DNA from: Spirogloea muscicola
Lineage: Eukaryota; Streptophyta; Zygnematophyceae; Spirogloeales; Spirogloeaceae
Direction: 5' to 3'
Assembly: GCA_009602725.1 (NCBI GenBank)
Contig: WELB01000017.1
Span: 918,289-940,723, forward strand
Length of the DNA stretch: 22,435 nucleotides
The notes below the pieces were generated by a model. That model searched no databases and was not told where the DNA came from. It saw only the letters and a list, made by a program, of their open reading frames with translations. The translations under genes and the position numbers were made by a program. Position 1 is the stretch's first letter; every line of letters starts with the position of its first letter. Of the stretch, positions 1 to 11,360 are shown in pieces.

Positions 1-24
1 GCCGCCGCCGCCGCCGCCGCCGCC
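1..24 (+). repeat. (GCC)8 triplet tract encoding poly-alanine
   Basis: The window opens with eight uninterrupted GCC codons that continue in frame into [16 protein letters not shown], so this is coding sequence of the PRP40 N-terminus. The tract may extend left of the window. A similar GCC tract precedes the borealin start near 11917-11959. Confidence 0.85.
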
Positions 25-3000
25 TACCTGCCGCCGGGCATGGGCGCCGGCCCGGCCGGCGCGTACGCCGCCGTGAGTACCCCCGCCGCTGGCTCTCGGC
101 AGCACTATTATTGGTTACTGATGACTGACTACTGGTATCACTGATCATATTACTAAGATTATTGATTGACTTCCATAAAGCTTACTTACCGCCCGGCTGC
201 TCCTGCGACCTGGGCAGTACGGGCAGGCCCCCGGCGCCGCCTACTGGCCGCCGCGGTTCGGGGGCTTCCCAGCCCCGCAGGCTGCGCCATACGGCTATGG
301 CGCCCTGGCGGCAGTTGCCGCACCAGCAGCAGACCCTAACCAAGCGGTAAGTGGCTCTCTGCAAGAGCTTCTGCACATTTGGTTACCCTGCTCGCATCAC
401 TTATCTTGAATGGATCGAAGGATTTCGTGTTGTTGGAGCTGCTGCTCATGCAGCTATTCTCTTTGTTAAAGATTACGATCCAGCTACCCATCCTAGCAAT
501 CTGTTAGATTGTGTCAATCGCCACCGACGGCTGTCACACTTGTTTCCACTGCACCGACACCAGCAGACGTCGCTGCTAGCCTGCACTACCGCCACACTGC
601 ACACAGATGCCGCCTCAGGTCCTAGTCTTGTTCCTTACGGCTTGGACCCATTTTGTGGCGTGCTCGCACTCTCTAGCAGGCCGCTGGCGACGCGCCATCT
701 GGCAGCGACTGGCAGGAGGCTACGGCGCAGGACGGGCGCAAGTAAGTGCTCCTCCCCCGACTGCTGCGCTCCAAATCCAAACTGCCATGACTATCTCTCG
801 CTTTGGGCTTCTCACGCCCACTAGTAGAGCACAACCCTCAAGTTGTCCCATCTCAGACCACTGTGTTTGAACACGGGAATGGTTCTCTTTTGCCATATTG
901 GCAATTTCTTTGTCAGAATGAATATGTCATCTTAGTCAACTATATCTTGGACATATGTAGCAGGCATTTACTAAGGCTAACAGCCATCAGGGTCAGCCCT
1001 TGACACTGTATGGTTCTGACCAGCTTTCTAGCCCAAAAGCGGTTTGCTGTTCGCCGAAGTTGTGCACTGACAGAAATTATGCGGCTTTGAAGGTATTACT
1101 ACAATCGGCGGACACGGCAGTCAAGCTGGGAGAAGCCGCCAGAGATGATGACAGCTCAGGAGGTGACAACTGCGCCCCAGACATTCATTAGCCTACAACA
1201 TGTCGAGCTCTTGGCATGACTAGTTGGCTTGCTGGTAGGTCTATGTGCACGCATTCTGCACTATCGGCATGGCTTGCAACAAGAATCATGTTCTGCTTTC
1301 AGTTGTCTCCCCTCTCACTTGTTTGTGTCCTGAGCAGAAGGTAGCTGTCTGCCTTGCACTTAGGATGTACTTGCTGATCATGGCTGCACTCTTCTGACTT
1401 ACCATGGGAGCTCTTGCTGGGCAGCGTGCGGACGCATCTGCGATCTGGAAAGAATTCACAACGCCGGATGGTCGCAAGTACAGACCTCCTACCTGCGCAG
1501 CTGCACAGTGCTTGCATGGCTGTACAGCAGCCTGCACCATAGTCAGGATGCAGCATGACCACAGATAAGATGTTGTGAAACATTTTGCGAAGGAGTGGGG
1601 TGTCCATGGGATAGACACAAATCAATGACACGCCCCTTCTTACCGTGTTGCATCTGCGGCAGATACTACTATAACAAGGTCACCAAGCAGTCCAAGTGGA
1701 CAATGCCTGACGAGATGAAGGTCCGGCTCTGTCCCATAATCCCGAGCCCTTTGCAATAAGTCCGTCTGTGGGCTTCTTTGAGCCTGGTCTTGTTGCCGCT
1801 GATCGTGCCACATGAGCTTGCCAGTTGAGGGATTGGTGTGCCTTGGAAAGGCACTTCTCCTATCTTGCGCATTGCCACTCTGTAGAATTCTGGCTCGAAG
1901 ACTTGGATTATGGGTCAATGACAAGTTACTGAATCGTTGTCAAGTGTCATCACTGTTAATGTGTACCCAATCAAAAGACAACTCATTCTTCTCATCCGCT
2001 TTTGAGATGTGGCAACATCTTTCATCCCTCTAGCCGTACAGCGAAGTTCTCTATGGCTGAGCTTCCTCTTGGCATGGTGCACGGGTGCAGCAGGAGAAGG
2101 GGCTATTGCCTGCTCCAGCTGCAGGTGCACCAGCTCCACTTGCAACCACGACGCCAGTCGTCAGCATGCCGTCGGCTGCCATAAGTGCATCCTTGCTCGC
2201 AGCCGCGCCAGCTGCGCCGCAAAGCAAGGTGGAGGCTGTGGTGGATAAGCCAGTCGAAGCAGCTTCTCCGTGAGCACAGTCCTTGCTGCGGCTTGCAGAA
2301 TGGCTCAGGCTATTATTGAATATCCAGATGCAGCTGATAGACACATGCTCAATATGTGAAATATATTATGTATTGAGGAGCTTGCATAGTTAGCATGATG
2401 TCCAGCGCTGGATAGCTAAGCCTAGTGTTGGATTGCCTGCTTGCCTTGCTAGTAGTGCTTAGGAAGACCTGATGATTATGCAAGATGCATTCTGAGATGG
2501 TAAATTGTTCTTGCAGATTGATGTCTCCCAAGGCAGAGCCAGTCAATGGCATGGTGTCAGGCGGTGATCTTGAGGTTGGTAGCTTCCGCTAGTTTCAGCT
2601 TGCTTACGTCATATGTATCTTACCTCGATCCGGGAACCCAATGCCAGGAGTTGTGTGGTTGGCACATGCCTTTGGATCGAAGGTGGTGATTATCGTAGGT
2701 AGCATTGCCAGTGAAAGGACGACTATTCAATGTCTGGCTTGATATTTGCTTGTTAGGGAGCATGCCCGCAACACAGTGCAGTGCTCTAGAGTCCGTCTAC
2801 CAGCACAATGAATATTCTGACTCTTAAGCATTATAAGTGCATGAAAAGCACAAGCTGGTAGGAGGAAGTGTAACCTGGTGCATGCCATGTGTGACGACCT
2901 GCAGGAGGCCAAGAAAGGAATGGTGACGGCTGGCAAGATCAACGTGTCACCCGCTGCGTCAAAGCAGGAGAAGCCGGCTGCACCTGAGCCTCTCACGTTT

Positions 3001-6000
3001 GCAACTAAGCAGGTATGTCCTGCTCAGTGCCTGCCTGGTTACTTAATGCCTGGTCTTCATGCTTATGGATGACTGTCTAGAAGGTTGGCATCACACGGCT
3101 TGCAGGCCAAGGTGAGCGTCCTCTTTTATTTTTGTTGCCAGATTTAATGCAGACACAGATTCAGCTTGGCTCTGCCATTCCTGCAGCATTTCGCGCAAGG
3201 CTCAGTTTCTAATTACAATGACATGCGTAACAGCTTGTTCTCTGGGTCTTTCTCAACAGGAGGCAAAGACCAGCTTCAAGGAGCTGCTGGAAGCACATCA
3301 CATTGGGTCAGATGCCACTTGGGATCAGGTATCTCATGTTGTTTGTCCTCTTCGCATATAGTAGTTGTTTTTGTGGGTCGGACTCCATATGAGGACACAA
3401 CGCTTGTGACTGAGAAGGACGTGCAAGGAGTAAGCAGGCCACATGTTCGTACAAGACGTTCACTTGATGATAGTCACAAAGGACATAGTCTAGGCTGTAG
3501 CTCAGTAACTGAGAAGCAGTTCTCTTCTGGCTTTGCTGATTCTGCAGACAATGAGGCAGATAGCAAACAACAAGCGGTACTCTGCGCTGAAGACCCTTGG
3601 TGAGAGGAAGCAAGCATTCAATGAGGTAGGCTTGAGCATATACCATTATTCCTTACAGCAAGTCTTGTCTCTTGGTCACTCTGTATAGCTTTCTTGGGCT
3701 CATGTTTGTTGGACATTTCTCTGAGCATACAACCAGAAGTGGGCACAGTGTCGTTTTCCTGATAGCCAGTACGAAAGGATTAGGCAAGGGTCTTACATAC
3801 AAACTACCTGCTATGCGCCTGTCATTCTTGAATTGTTGTCAGGGTGCTGCTAACCTTGCTGGTTCTCATTGACGCAGTATATAGCACAAAGGAAGAAGCA
3901 GGAGGTGGAGGAGAAGAGGTTGAAGGTGAAGCGGAGCAGGGAGGAATTCTTGGCCATGCTTTCTGTATGTAACGCATATGCCTGTCATCACGTAGATATG
4001 TTACATGTTATGATGGCACTTTGCCCTTTTGCTTTGTCTTTGTCAGCTCTGCACTTTAGCATCGACTATCTCTCCTCTGTGAAAAATGGCTGCAGAGCAA
4101 GTCCCTTTTGTGAAGCTACTGAATTTCTGTGTCCTTTGTCCTGCTTTGACACGCCCGGGCAAGAATGCATGGTAGGATGTAGTGATCACCTTGTCTACAG
4201 TTGCAGACTCTGAGGTCGCAATATCGAATTTGGCAATGTGAACAGGAGTCAAAGGCCTTGACATCAAGTATGCGCTGGAGGTACAGCACTACGCTGTCAT
4301 TGCAATTGCCTGTGGCAAGGATAATTGACTCACATCGCACTTCAGACTCATCAGGATATTTTTATCAGCTACGTACGTTCCCCAAAGCATGCAATGGTAC
4401 TCATGTCCAGGCTACTGATTGTTGCAGCAAAGCTCAAGCTCTCTTCGAGAACGATCCGAGGTGCCAAGCTGTGGAGAAGGAGAGGGACCGTGAGGAACTC
4501 TATGAGGACTATCTTGTGGACCTCGAGCGCAAGGTATGTTGAGGAGAGCTAGCATCAGGTCTCCTGCATTGAAAGTTCGCTTGCTGGTACGCTGCACTTG
4601 GAGGATACAACCTTTTTGTGATCTTTCGGGTTTACATCGTCGAGCAAGTACCTGGGGAGCAGAGGGCTTCTGGGCTTGGTTACAACTTTCAGACCATCTC
4701 ATAGTTAATCTAAAAGAGGTTGCAATTGCTGTATCAAGCACTGGATGCACTTAGTGAGATTCATGTGTGTCAAGGTAGGTGACGGCCCACTGAGGCTACC
4801 CATCATTCAATCAATTATTCAATGCAGGAGAAGGATAGGGCGCGGGAGGATCGCAAGCACAACCAGGCTGAGTACCGAGCGTTTTTGGAGACATGCGACT
4901 TTGTGAAGGTGTGACTCAATCGGTGCCAGACTACGAAATGTCAGTGTGGCAATGTGTGCTTAGTCATTCTACATTGTCAGAGCATGGTGGAGAGAAGGAA
5001 GAGCTCATTGGGTCGACTTCGTAATCGTCCGTCAATGACATGAATCAGGAAGCAGAGCGTTGCTGGCACGGACTCATTCCAACTGAGCTTGCAACCTGCA
5101 GGTCAATACGCAGTGGCGCAAGGTGCAGGACAGGCTTGAGGATGACGAGCGCTGTGCCCGCCTTGACAAGATTGATCGCTTGGAGGTCTTCCAGGTACAT
5201 GACTGACATCAATCTAGTCCCTGCAGAAGTATGATTGCTGTAACGCTTGTAGCGCTCCTGCTGAAGGTGTATTCTCTGAATACATGTTTAGCTACAAGAT
5301 AACACATCATCTAGAATATTATAAGCTGGTCTTATCGCAGGTCTGTACCCTTGTTGAGCTGACAGTCCAAGCAGGGCAGGAGCCCTGTGATGTAGCAATC
5401 TTTGAGACCTGACAAGCTCCACAGGGAGCATGTGTGGACTATTCCGCTTAGTACCTGAGGGCTCCTTATTCATGAGTCAAGGATGTAGATTGCATGGAAG
5501 GTGTACAGGTCATGTAGGTAGCTGTCTGATGAGGCTTTGTCTGGCAAGCACTTATTGGTAGCTGCACTTCAGTAGGTGGCCTTGATTGACCTGTAACACT
5601 TTGATTGGCCTCTCGATCTAGGAGTACATACGGGACTTGGAGAAGAGGGAGGAGGAAGAGAAGCAGATTGCCAAGGTTAGCAACCAAGTTCATAATAAGT
5701 GAATTATGTTGAAGTAGGAACCCAGTCTTGCATGGCACTGCCTATTGTGATCACGAAGAAGCTCCATATCTTGCTTATAGATTCCTAGCTGTGTGAGGCA
5801 GCTTGTTGGATAGTCTAGAAGCACATAACCTTTCTTTCATTAGCTAAAAGGATGGTGTAGTGGAGGCTGGTGAATGGGTCATATGCAAGTTGGTGTTGGG
5901 CGTATGAATTCTCTCCTTAGTGTATGAGTCATGAATGCATTGTTGAGCAGGAAGCGCTGCGGCGGAAGGAAAGGAAGAACCGAGACGAGTTCCGCAAGGT

Positions 6001-8875
6001 GTTGGCTGACGACAGGGCCTCGGGGGAGCTGCACGTGCGCACGCGCTGGCGCGACTACCTTGCCAAGGTACACAGACCTCCAGTCCGTAGTCATTGTTCC
6101 ATGTGTCTGACCTGAGAGCCTCATTGTTTACACCTACAATCTGCACCTGCTTGCCACTTGCTGCAATCTGCACAGGTCTGGTGCTTATCACGGACTTGAC
6201 TGAGCAAAAGGCAGCAGTTGTTAATATTAGGAAAGGCTGGGCAGGCTATATCTCGTTGTCTAGATGGTCTCGCTGGAAGCACGTGGCTGGGCAGGCTAAG
6301 AACTGTGATAAAAATTTATCATTGTAAGTGTGCCTCCTTTGCCGGCAATTTTGCTCACTGTGGAAGGTCAAGGAAATGCCCTCCTATGAGGCCGTCGCTG
6401 GCAACGCCAGTGGATCCACTCCCAAGGAGTTGTTCGAAGATGTTATTGAGGAGCTGGAGAAGCAGGTGATTGCTGACCCGTCGTCCACTAGTGGCAATAA
6501 GCAGTAGTACTTGACCCTTTGTCAAAAAGAAAGAAAAGAGGGGGAAAAAAGTTCTTCATCTTGCCTGTACCTACTCTTGACTTCCCCTCTCTCAGCTGTT
6601 GCGCCGTATGCTTGTGGGCCTCTGACACCTGCAGTACCAAGATGACAAGGCGAAGGTGAAGGAAGTGATGAAAACCGCCAAGGTGATTTGCTGTGCTAGA
6701 GCTTGTTAGCATCCAGGACATGCTTTGTGTTCCTCGTCCAAGCTCCAAGCTTCAGGTTGTGATCTCAAGGTAACTGCTGCTGTCATAGTGACCTAGCGAT
6801 GCTCTGATGGGATTGACATCTCAGAGAAATCACTTACCTCTGCTTCTACCTTTTTTCTGCAGGTGGTGGTCACGCCCGTATCGTCCTTTGACGCGTTCAG
6901 GGATGCTGTGAAGGAGGCAGGCGACTTGGAAGAGGTGTCAGCAGCCAACTTGAAGGTCAGTCCCTCATGACTTGCAGTCTGCAGGGACGCTTGCCCAGCC
7001 CTTGCATGTACAAGCAGAAAGTTTGCAAGTGGTGTCGCTGCAAGTTGTTGGCTCTTTGGGTTATCTTCATGTTGGTGGGCTATGCCCGCCTCCTTCATTG
7101 ACGTACTTGAGATGACGGTGTACCTGCTGAGAATTTTGGGTCCTTCTCTATGACGATTTGTTCTCAAATTGGGCTTGGGGTATACTGTGGTGGGGCCTTG
7201 AGAGCAGCTTGTGTTTGGCGACTTCGTGGAGCGGGCCAAGGAGAAGGAGGAGAAGGAGGCCAAGAGGAAGCGGCGTATAGCTGGGGACTTTGCTGAGCTA
7301 CTTCACGAGACCAAGGTTGTTGCTGACATACTGCTGCGATGGCCTTCAGTTGATGATCTTGTCTTTACTTATGATAAGTGGATATTTTCACATTTCTTGT
7401 CGAGTGTCGTGAGAAGCATCTTGTATACAAAAATGGATGCAGTTCACGAGACTCTCATCTATTAAAGCTCATGGGGCTGGGGGAGCCTTACCTGTGACAG
7501 AGTATTACCGCCACGTCCACGTGGGAGGACGCGCAGGTGGCCCTTGCAGATGCTCCTGAGTATACGTGAGTGCACAAACCATCATCAGGCAACTGCTTAT
7601 AATGATGAAAGACAAAGATGAAGGGAGCTACTTGGTTCAAGATGTCTGGCATGGCAAGTCAAGGAGTGTGTTAGACTTCTATATCAATGTCACATGCATA
7701 GCTCTAGATATACAATCCATGGGTTTTCAGTCCAGGACTTCAAGTGGAATGCGTAGTCCCACTTATTTGACATGGCATTTGCCTTTGTCATGCCCTTCAG
7801 GGCCTTCACGGACGAGGCCGAGCGGCTGAAGGTGTTCCAGGAACACCAGGCACACCTGCAGGCGAAGGTCAAGGAGAAGGAGCGCAAGCGGGAGAGAGAG
7901 AAGGAGAAGGAGCGGGAGAAGGGGAAGGAGCAAGAGAAGGAGAGGGAGCGAGAAGAGCGGGCAAAAGAGAAGGAGAAGGAGAAGGAGAAGGCCAAGGAAA
8001 AGGACCGGGAGGTGCTTGATCCAGCTCCATATACTTGATTGTGAAGTTTCTGATGTATTTTTCTGGATATTGAAGTTACTGAAGACCCACATCATTGCAG
8101 CATTGCTTTTTGATTTGGGCTTCTCCCTGAGAGATCCTAATAATGCGAGGACAAGCAAGATTGCAGTGAGGTTGCACTTGCTGCTATCTGAGGCTCTGTG
8201 GTGGCCGGTTGCCACACTTCAGTCCAAGAAGGAGAAGGAGCGCAAAGACAAGGACAAGGAGAAGAAGCGCGAGAAGGAGAAGGTCGGCGAGAAGGACAAA
8301 GCGAAGAAGGACGCGGAGGGCGGGAAAGGGGAGGAGCGGAAGCGGGACAAGGAGCGGGAACACAAGGAGCACCGGGAGAAGGACAAGGACCGGGAGGGCG
8401 ACAAGGGCAAGGACAAGGAGAAGGAGCGGCGGGAGGAGAAGAGGCTGCGCAAGCGGCATGCGAGGGATGACGACGAGGCTGATGACTCCGAGGACGGCGA
8501 GGATGGCAGGAAGCCGCGCAAGCACAACCACCGCAGCAGCGACCGCAAGAAGTCCAGAAAGGTGCGGTCATTGCAACACCAGACTCTGAGCCTAAAACCT
8601 CTTCCTTTCAGAGTTCTCACAAGTTTGTGTGCATCGGCTGAGTATATAGACTGCATGAACGCGATCACCGCAGATCATCTGCGCTTGCAAATACCTATCA
8701 TCTGGGTTTTGAGAGGAGCTAAGGGGCTGTGGCATGCCTGGATGAGCAGCATGCTGAGCCTGGGGAGGAGGGCTACCACAATGGAGCCAAGGTGGAGGCG
8801 GCGGGCGCGGCGGCCGCTGAGGAGGCGGAGGTGGAGGAAGGCGAGGTGTTCGCCGAAGACGGGGAGATCCCATGA
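1..8875 (+). CDS. PRP40: PRP40 homologue (WW/FF-domain splicing factor), 5' partial
   Basis: PRP40 is a U1 snRNP-associated nuclear scaffold that helps link the 5' splice site to the branch-point proteins during early spliceosome assembly. I place 26 exons: 1-72, 218-346, 680-741, 1093-1162, 1425-1477, 1663-1720, 2091-2269, 2517-2574, 2905-3012, 3260-3328, 3548-3625, 3878-3964, 4246-4280, 4428-4533, 4828-4908, 5102-5194, 5622-5675, 5951-6067, 6367-6465, 6635-6682, 6863-6955, 7208-7315, 7501-7565, 7801-8011, 8223-8561, 8750-8875. They sum to 2598 nt (865 residues plus TGA), and every junction keeps phase. Domain order is an Ala/Pro-rich N-terminus, WW1 (about 77-104), WW2 (118-144), FF domains (about 264-655), a Lys/Glu/Arg tail, and an acidic end ([13 protein letters not shown]). 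The order and spacing match plant PRP40A. The start codon lies left of the window. The exon 2-3 junction (347-679) is the least certain because a small extra exon could hide there. Confidence 0.93.
680..1162 (+). other. WW domain 1 of PRP40, split by an intron
   Basis: Exons 680-741 and 1093-1162 encode [14 protein letters not shown] followed by [16 protein letters not shown]. This has the two signature tryptophans (about residues 78 and 100), the aromatic triplet and the final proline of a WW fold, which binds proline-rich ligands. The intron interrupts the lysine codon after two bases (AA|G), just before the YYY triplet. Confidence 0.93.
1425..1720 (+). other. WW domain 2 of PRP40, split by an intron
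   Basis: Exons 1425-1477 and 1663-1720 encode [13 protein letters not shown] followed by [17 protein letters not shown]. The tryptophans are at about residues 119 and 141 and the proline at about 144. The intron again falls after the second base of the lysine codon before YYY, the same place as in WW1. Confidence 0.93.
3260..7901 (+). other. FF-domain array of PRP40
   Basis: Exons 10-24 carry consecutive FF repeats. These are small helical domains that in PRP40 proteins contact other splicing factors and phosphorylated RNA polymerase II. Landmarks are [19 protein letters not shown] and [14 protein letters not shown] (FF1), [10 protein letters not shown] and [17 protein letters not shown] (FF2), [14 protein letters not shown] and [15 protein letters not shown] (FF3), [12 protein letters not shown] and [18 protein letters not shown] (FF4), [14 protein letters not shown] (FF5, weaker), and [13 protein letters not shown] with [17 protein letters not shown] (FF6). 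The spacing follows plant PRP40. FF5 is the most divergent. Confidence 0.88.
7862..8875 (+). other. Charged Lys/Glu/Arg tail and acidic C-terminus of PRP40
   Basis: From about residue 676 the protein becomes a long run of KEKE/KERE/RDKD units, spread over exons 24 (7801-8011) and 25 (8223-8561). An acidic segment ([14 protein letters not shown]) and a basic KKSRK stretch follow. The last exon (8750-8875) encodes an Ala/Glu-rich end closing on DGEIP and TGA at 8873-8875. Such tails are typical of plant PRP40. Purine-rich AAGGAG repeats at the DNA level create long spurious Leu/Pro-rich frames on the opposite strand. Confidence 0.88.
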
Positions 8876-10474
8876 GGCGGCTGCGGCGGCAGCGGCGGCT
8901 TCCAAGGAGGGGTAAGCTCGGGTAAGGCGGGTAAGGCAGCGGCCCCTCTCCCGGGCCAACGACTGGAGAGAGGGAGACGCCACGCCACGCCATGGCAGAT
9001 GGAGGCGCGCCCACCAAGCTGCGCCCGCCGCGGCCTGACCATGCTGCCGGCTGCTCGGCAGCCGCGCGGCTGGCCAATTGGGCCCAGCTGCGTCCACCTC
9101 TGGTCCTCATGCGCGTGTTGACGTGCTGACTGCCGGAGATGTCTTGGCCTCCGTGGCTTCGCAGTTTGGCTGGAGCCTCCCACTGTGAGTCCAAGTGGGG
9201 GGGCCAAGTGGGGGGGCGGGGGGGGGGGGTATTGTCTTGACTGCAGACTCTGAGCCTCAAATATGGGCCAGTATTGCTGATCTCCTACTGGCTTGAGCTC
9301 TGGCGTAACCACACCATCGCAAGTCCCAGTGCCTCCAGTTGCCAAGACCACCACTAGGTCGCTCCTGTTCCTATACACTGTGGATGCGGCTGTTCTAGAT
9401 TAAAGTATCGAGGATGATACTTGTCTTTCAGCAGCAAATGCAAGCCCCTGGATCATAGACAGATATGACAGTGTATTGGAGATGGGAAATAGCTTAATGA
9501 GTTGGAGTGTCTGTCACATTCGTCTTACGGGGTTGAAAGCCAGGGTGCGGTCATTGGCAGTGATTCATGTAATGCAGCATGGGTATAATTTTACTTTCAC
9601 GATACTCAAGTCATACGGAAGCACTGCTGGAGTGGTTGTATGGAGCAAGCGAATGTTCACATCGCTGTCACAAAGCCTTTGCAGGCTGCTAGTAAGCTTT
9701 AAATGCCTGCACGGGTTTTCACTGGTGTCACACCGCTACGAGCCATTGTCACTGCAGATGCTTACGTCATGCTCGTCACTAGCATGTGATATAGTGAGGC
9801 CGCTGTCCAAAGGTATTGTTGCTGCCGCCTCTGCTGCAGTCCTGGTGTTTGACAGTAAACTTCGGGTAACTCTCAAAGGTGGGAAGGGCAGTTTCTGACA
9901 GAAAACATGGAACTAGAGCAATTGATGGTAAAGGCAAGGCACCTGCCCAGTTTGTGCTGACAGCAGCAGAAGTAGACGCGCACACATGCCCCTGGGAACA
10001 AGGTTGCAGAGCTGGTCGTGACCAACTATAAATAGCATGAGACTAAGGGGATCTAGACAGAACGTCTGATGCAGGAAGTGGCAATAATGCAGCGTCACAT
10101 TGGACTGCCAACCAGGAAAACAGAACACTGCTCACCTAGCCAAGTGCCGAGAGTTGCGCAACAAGCGATGCTGCATCAGCAGATCGTCGACAACTTGAGG
10201 TGCAGGTTCAGATACTCTTAAGTGAACCTTTGACATGGAGTGTCAGCGTACTGCTGGATGATAAGGCATCCCAGAAGGCCGGGGGCCAGGAGTGGGCAGC
10301 TCACAAGGGGTGGACAAGAGGTCAACGATCAGGCGGCTGCAAGAAGAGAGGAGACTACTTTCATTCTCTTTCTGGGCTGGCCAAGCACAGTCATCGGCCT
10401 GTAATGGAACATTATACTACTGTTCATCGTCCTGAGCAGTATACGCAACGGAGAAGTGCATGGCAGGAAATTGC
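8876..10474. other. Intergenic / 3' flank of PRP40, no recognisable gene
   Basis: I find no coherent exon chain or known motif on either strand. The first few hundred bases are probably the PRP40 3' untranslated region. It contains a 7-bp hairpin (9043-9062, stem GCTGCCG/CGGCAGC) and a poly-G tract at 9197-9229. Several open frames of 60-140 codons exist but lack familiar motifs and start context. I see no clear polyadenylation signal. Confidence 0.6.
9191..9229 (+). repeat. Poly-G tract with tandem 13-mer
   Basis: The 13-mer CCAAGTGGGGGGG occurs twice in tandem (9191-9203 and 9204-9216). A C and an uninterrupted run of 12 G (9218-9229) follow. Runs of 7, 7 and 12 G in under 40 bases could fold as a G-quadruplex. 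Homopolymers of this length are also prone to sequencing length error. Confidence 0.85.
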
Positions 10475-10500
10475 CTATCTTGCTTAGAGAAGCAAGATAG
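10475..10500. repeat. Perfect 11-bp inverted repeat, 4-nt loop
   Basis: CTATCTTGCTT (10475-10485) and AAGCAAGATAG (10490-10500) are exact reverse complements separated by AGAG. A transcript from either strand would form a tight hairpin. There is no T-run or coding context that assigns a function. Confidence 0.8.
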
Positions 10501-10687
10501 ATAGACATTTTGCTAGAAGCTTGCAAAGTACTGAGGTGAACAACCGAGTTTTTCGAACATATTTTTCTTTCATGTTGACTTATCTGCGCCCTGCTTGAGC
10601 TGGCTTGCAAATTCTCAATTTAAACCTGCGCTCAAGATGCTGGACCCTCAGCCTATTGCTTGACAACCCAATCTTCCTGGCACAGCA

Positions 10688-10785
10688 CCCTGTGGCTCCG
10701 CTAATGTAGTCATGCACACCCTCTGTACGCACCTGGCTGGCAGCCGCTCATCAAGTGTCAGCAGCCGCTTTCTCTTCCCTTTCGC
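10688..10785. repeat. Dispersed repeat A, intergenic copy
   Basis: Sequence beginning GTGGCTCCGCTAATGTAGT (10691) matches 12601 onward inside borealin intron 1. There are about 5 mismatches over the first 47 bases, and weaker similarity continues to a shared TCAGCAGCC and pyrimidine-rich end. Both copies have the same orientation. Origin is unknown; a degenerate mobile element is possible. Confidence 0.75.
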
Positions 10786-10853
10786 TTGGGACTGGCCTTT
10801 TCTCAAGTACCGCCCGCTTCGTAAGGAAATTTCGTGTATTTGAAACAAACGAA

Positions 10854-11022
10854 TGCCAAGTGGCCAAGTACAAAGGCAAGCACATCTGAAGACCTACATA
10901 ACCTACAGCAGATTGACCCGCTCAGTAACCACGGGTCAAATCATAAAGGTCGCTAACCGATGCCTGAATACTAGATGTCAGATACGAAGCCCTTCTACCA
11001 CCAACTAGAGCTCGTCCAGCTT
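10854..11022. repeat. Dispersed repeat B, copy 1
   Basis: About 168 bases match 15433-15601 in direct orientation at roughly 85% identity by eye, with a few small gaps. Shared blocks include GGCCAAGTACAAAGGCAAGC, GCAGATTGACCCGCTCA and CCACCAACTAGAGCTCG. Similarity stops sharply after CCAGCTT at both sites. No recognised protein is encoded. It is probably a short interspersed element or a transposon remnant. Confidence 0.82.
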
Positions 11023-11360
11023 TCTGGTGCAAAGCATTAGCCTGAGCACGCTGCAAACAGGCCGAAACTCGTCGTCGCAAGAAAGACAGATATGCAGCTG
11101 GCAAGCCCATCTCAGCCGGAAACACATCTGCACGACGTGTGTAGCCTAGATTCAAGACAGTGTTTTGAAGGAGGGTGTGGAAACGAGGACCCAGATAGCC
11201 AAAGATGTCGATTGCCGCTGGCAGGAGCTGATCGCATTGTGGGTAACTGGAGTGATCCGCCCGCTTTGGAAGAAGTGCTCGCTCAGTGAGGATAGGGGCT
11301 GGATAGCCAGCCCAGAAAAGAATGAACAGAGTACGAGACGGGGCCCAGGGGAAGCGCTAA

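Noticed and set aside
351-870. Plus-strand frames across PRP40 intron 2 and WW1
   Set aside because: They are out of frame with the WW1 exon (680-741), whose motif and splice phases fix the true frame.
7690-8668. Long minus-strand frames rich in Leu, Ser, Phe or Pro opposite the PRP40 tail
   Set aside because: They are shadows of AAGGAG-type purine repeats that encode the charged tail on the plus strand. Their composition is monotonous, with no motifs.
8592-9378. Overlapping minus-strand frames of 140-222 codons
   Set aside because: Three different frames are open over the same GC-rich DNA, and part lies opposite the last PRP40 exon. None has a domain or sensible start, so these are compositional artefacts.
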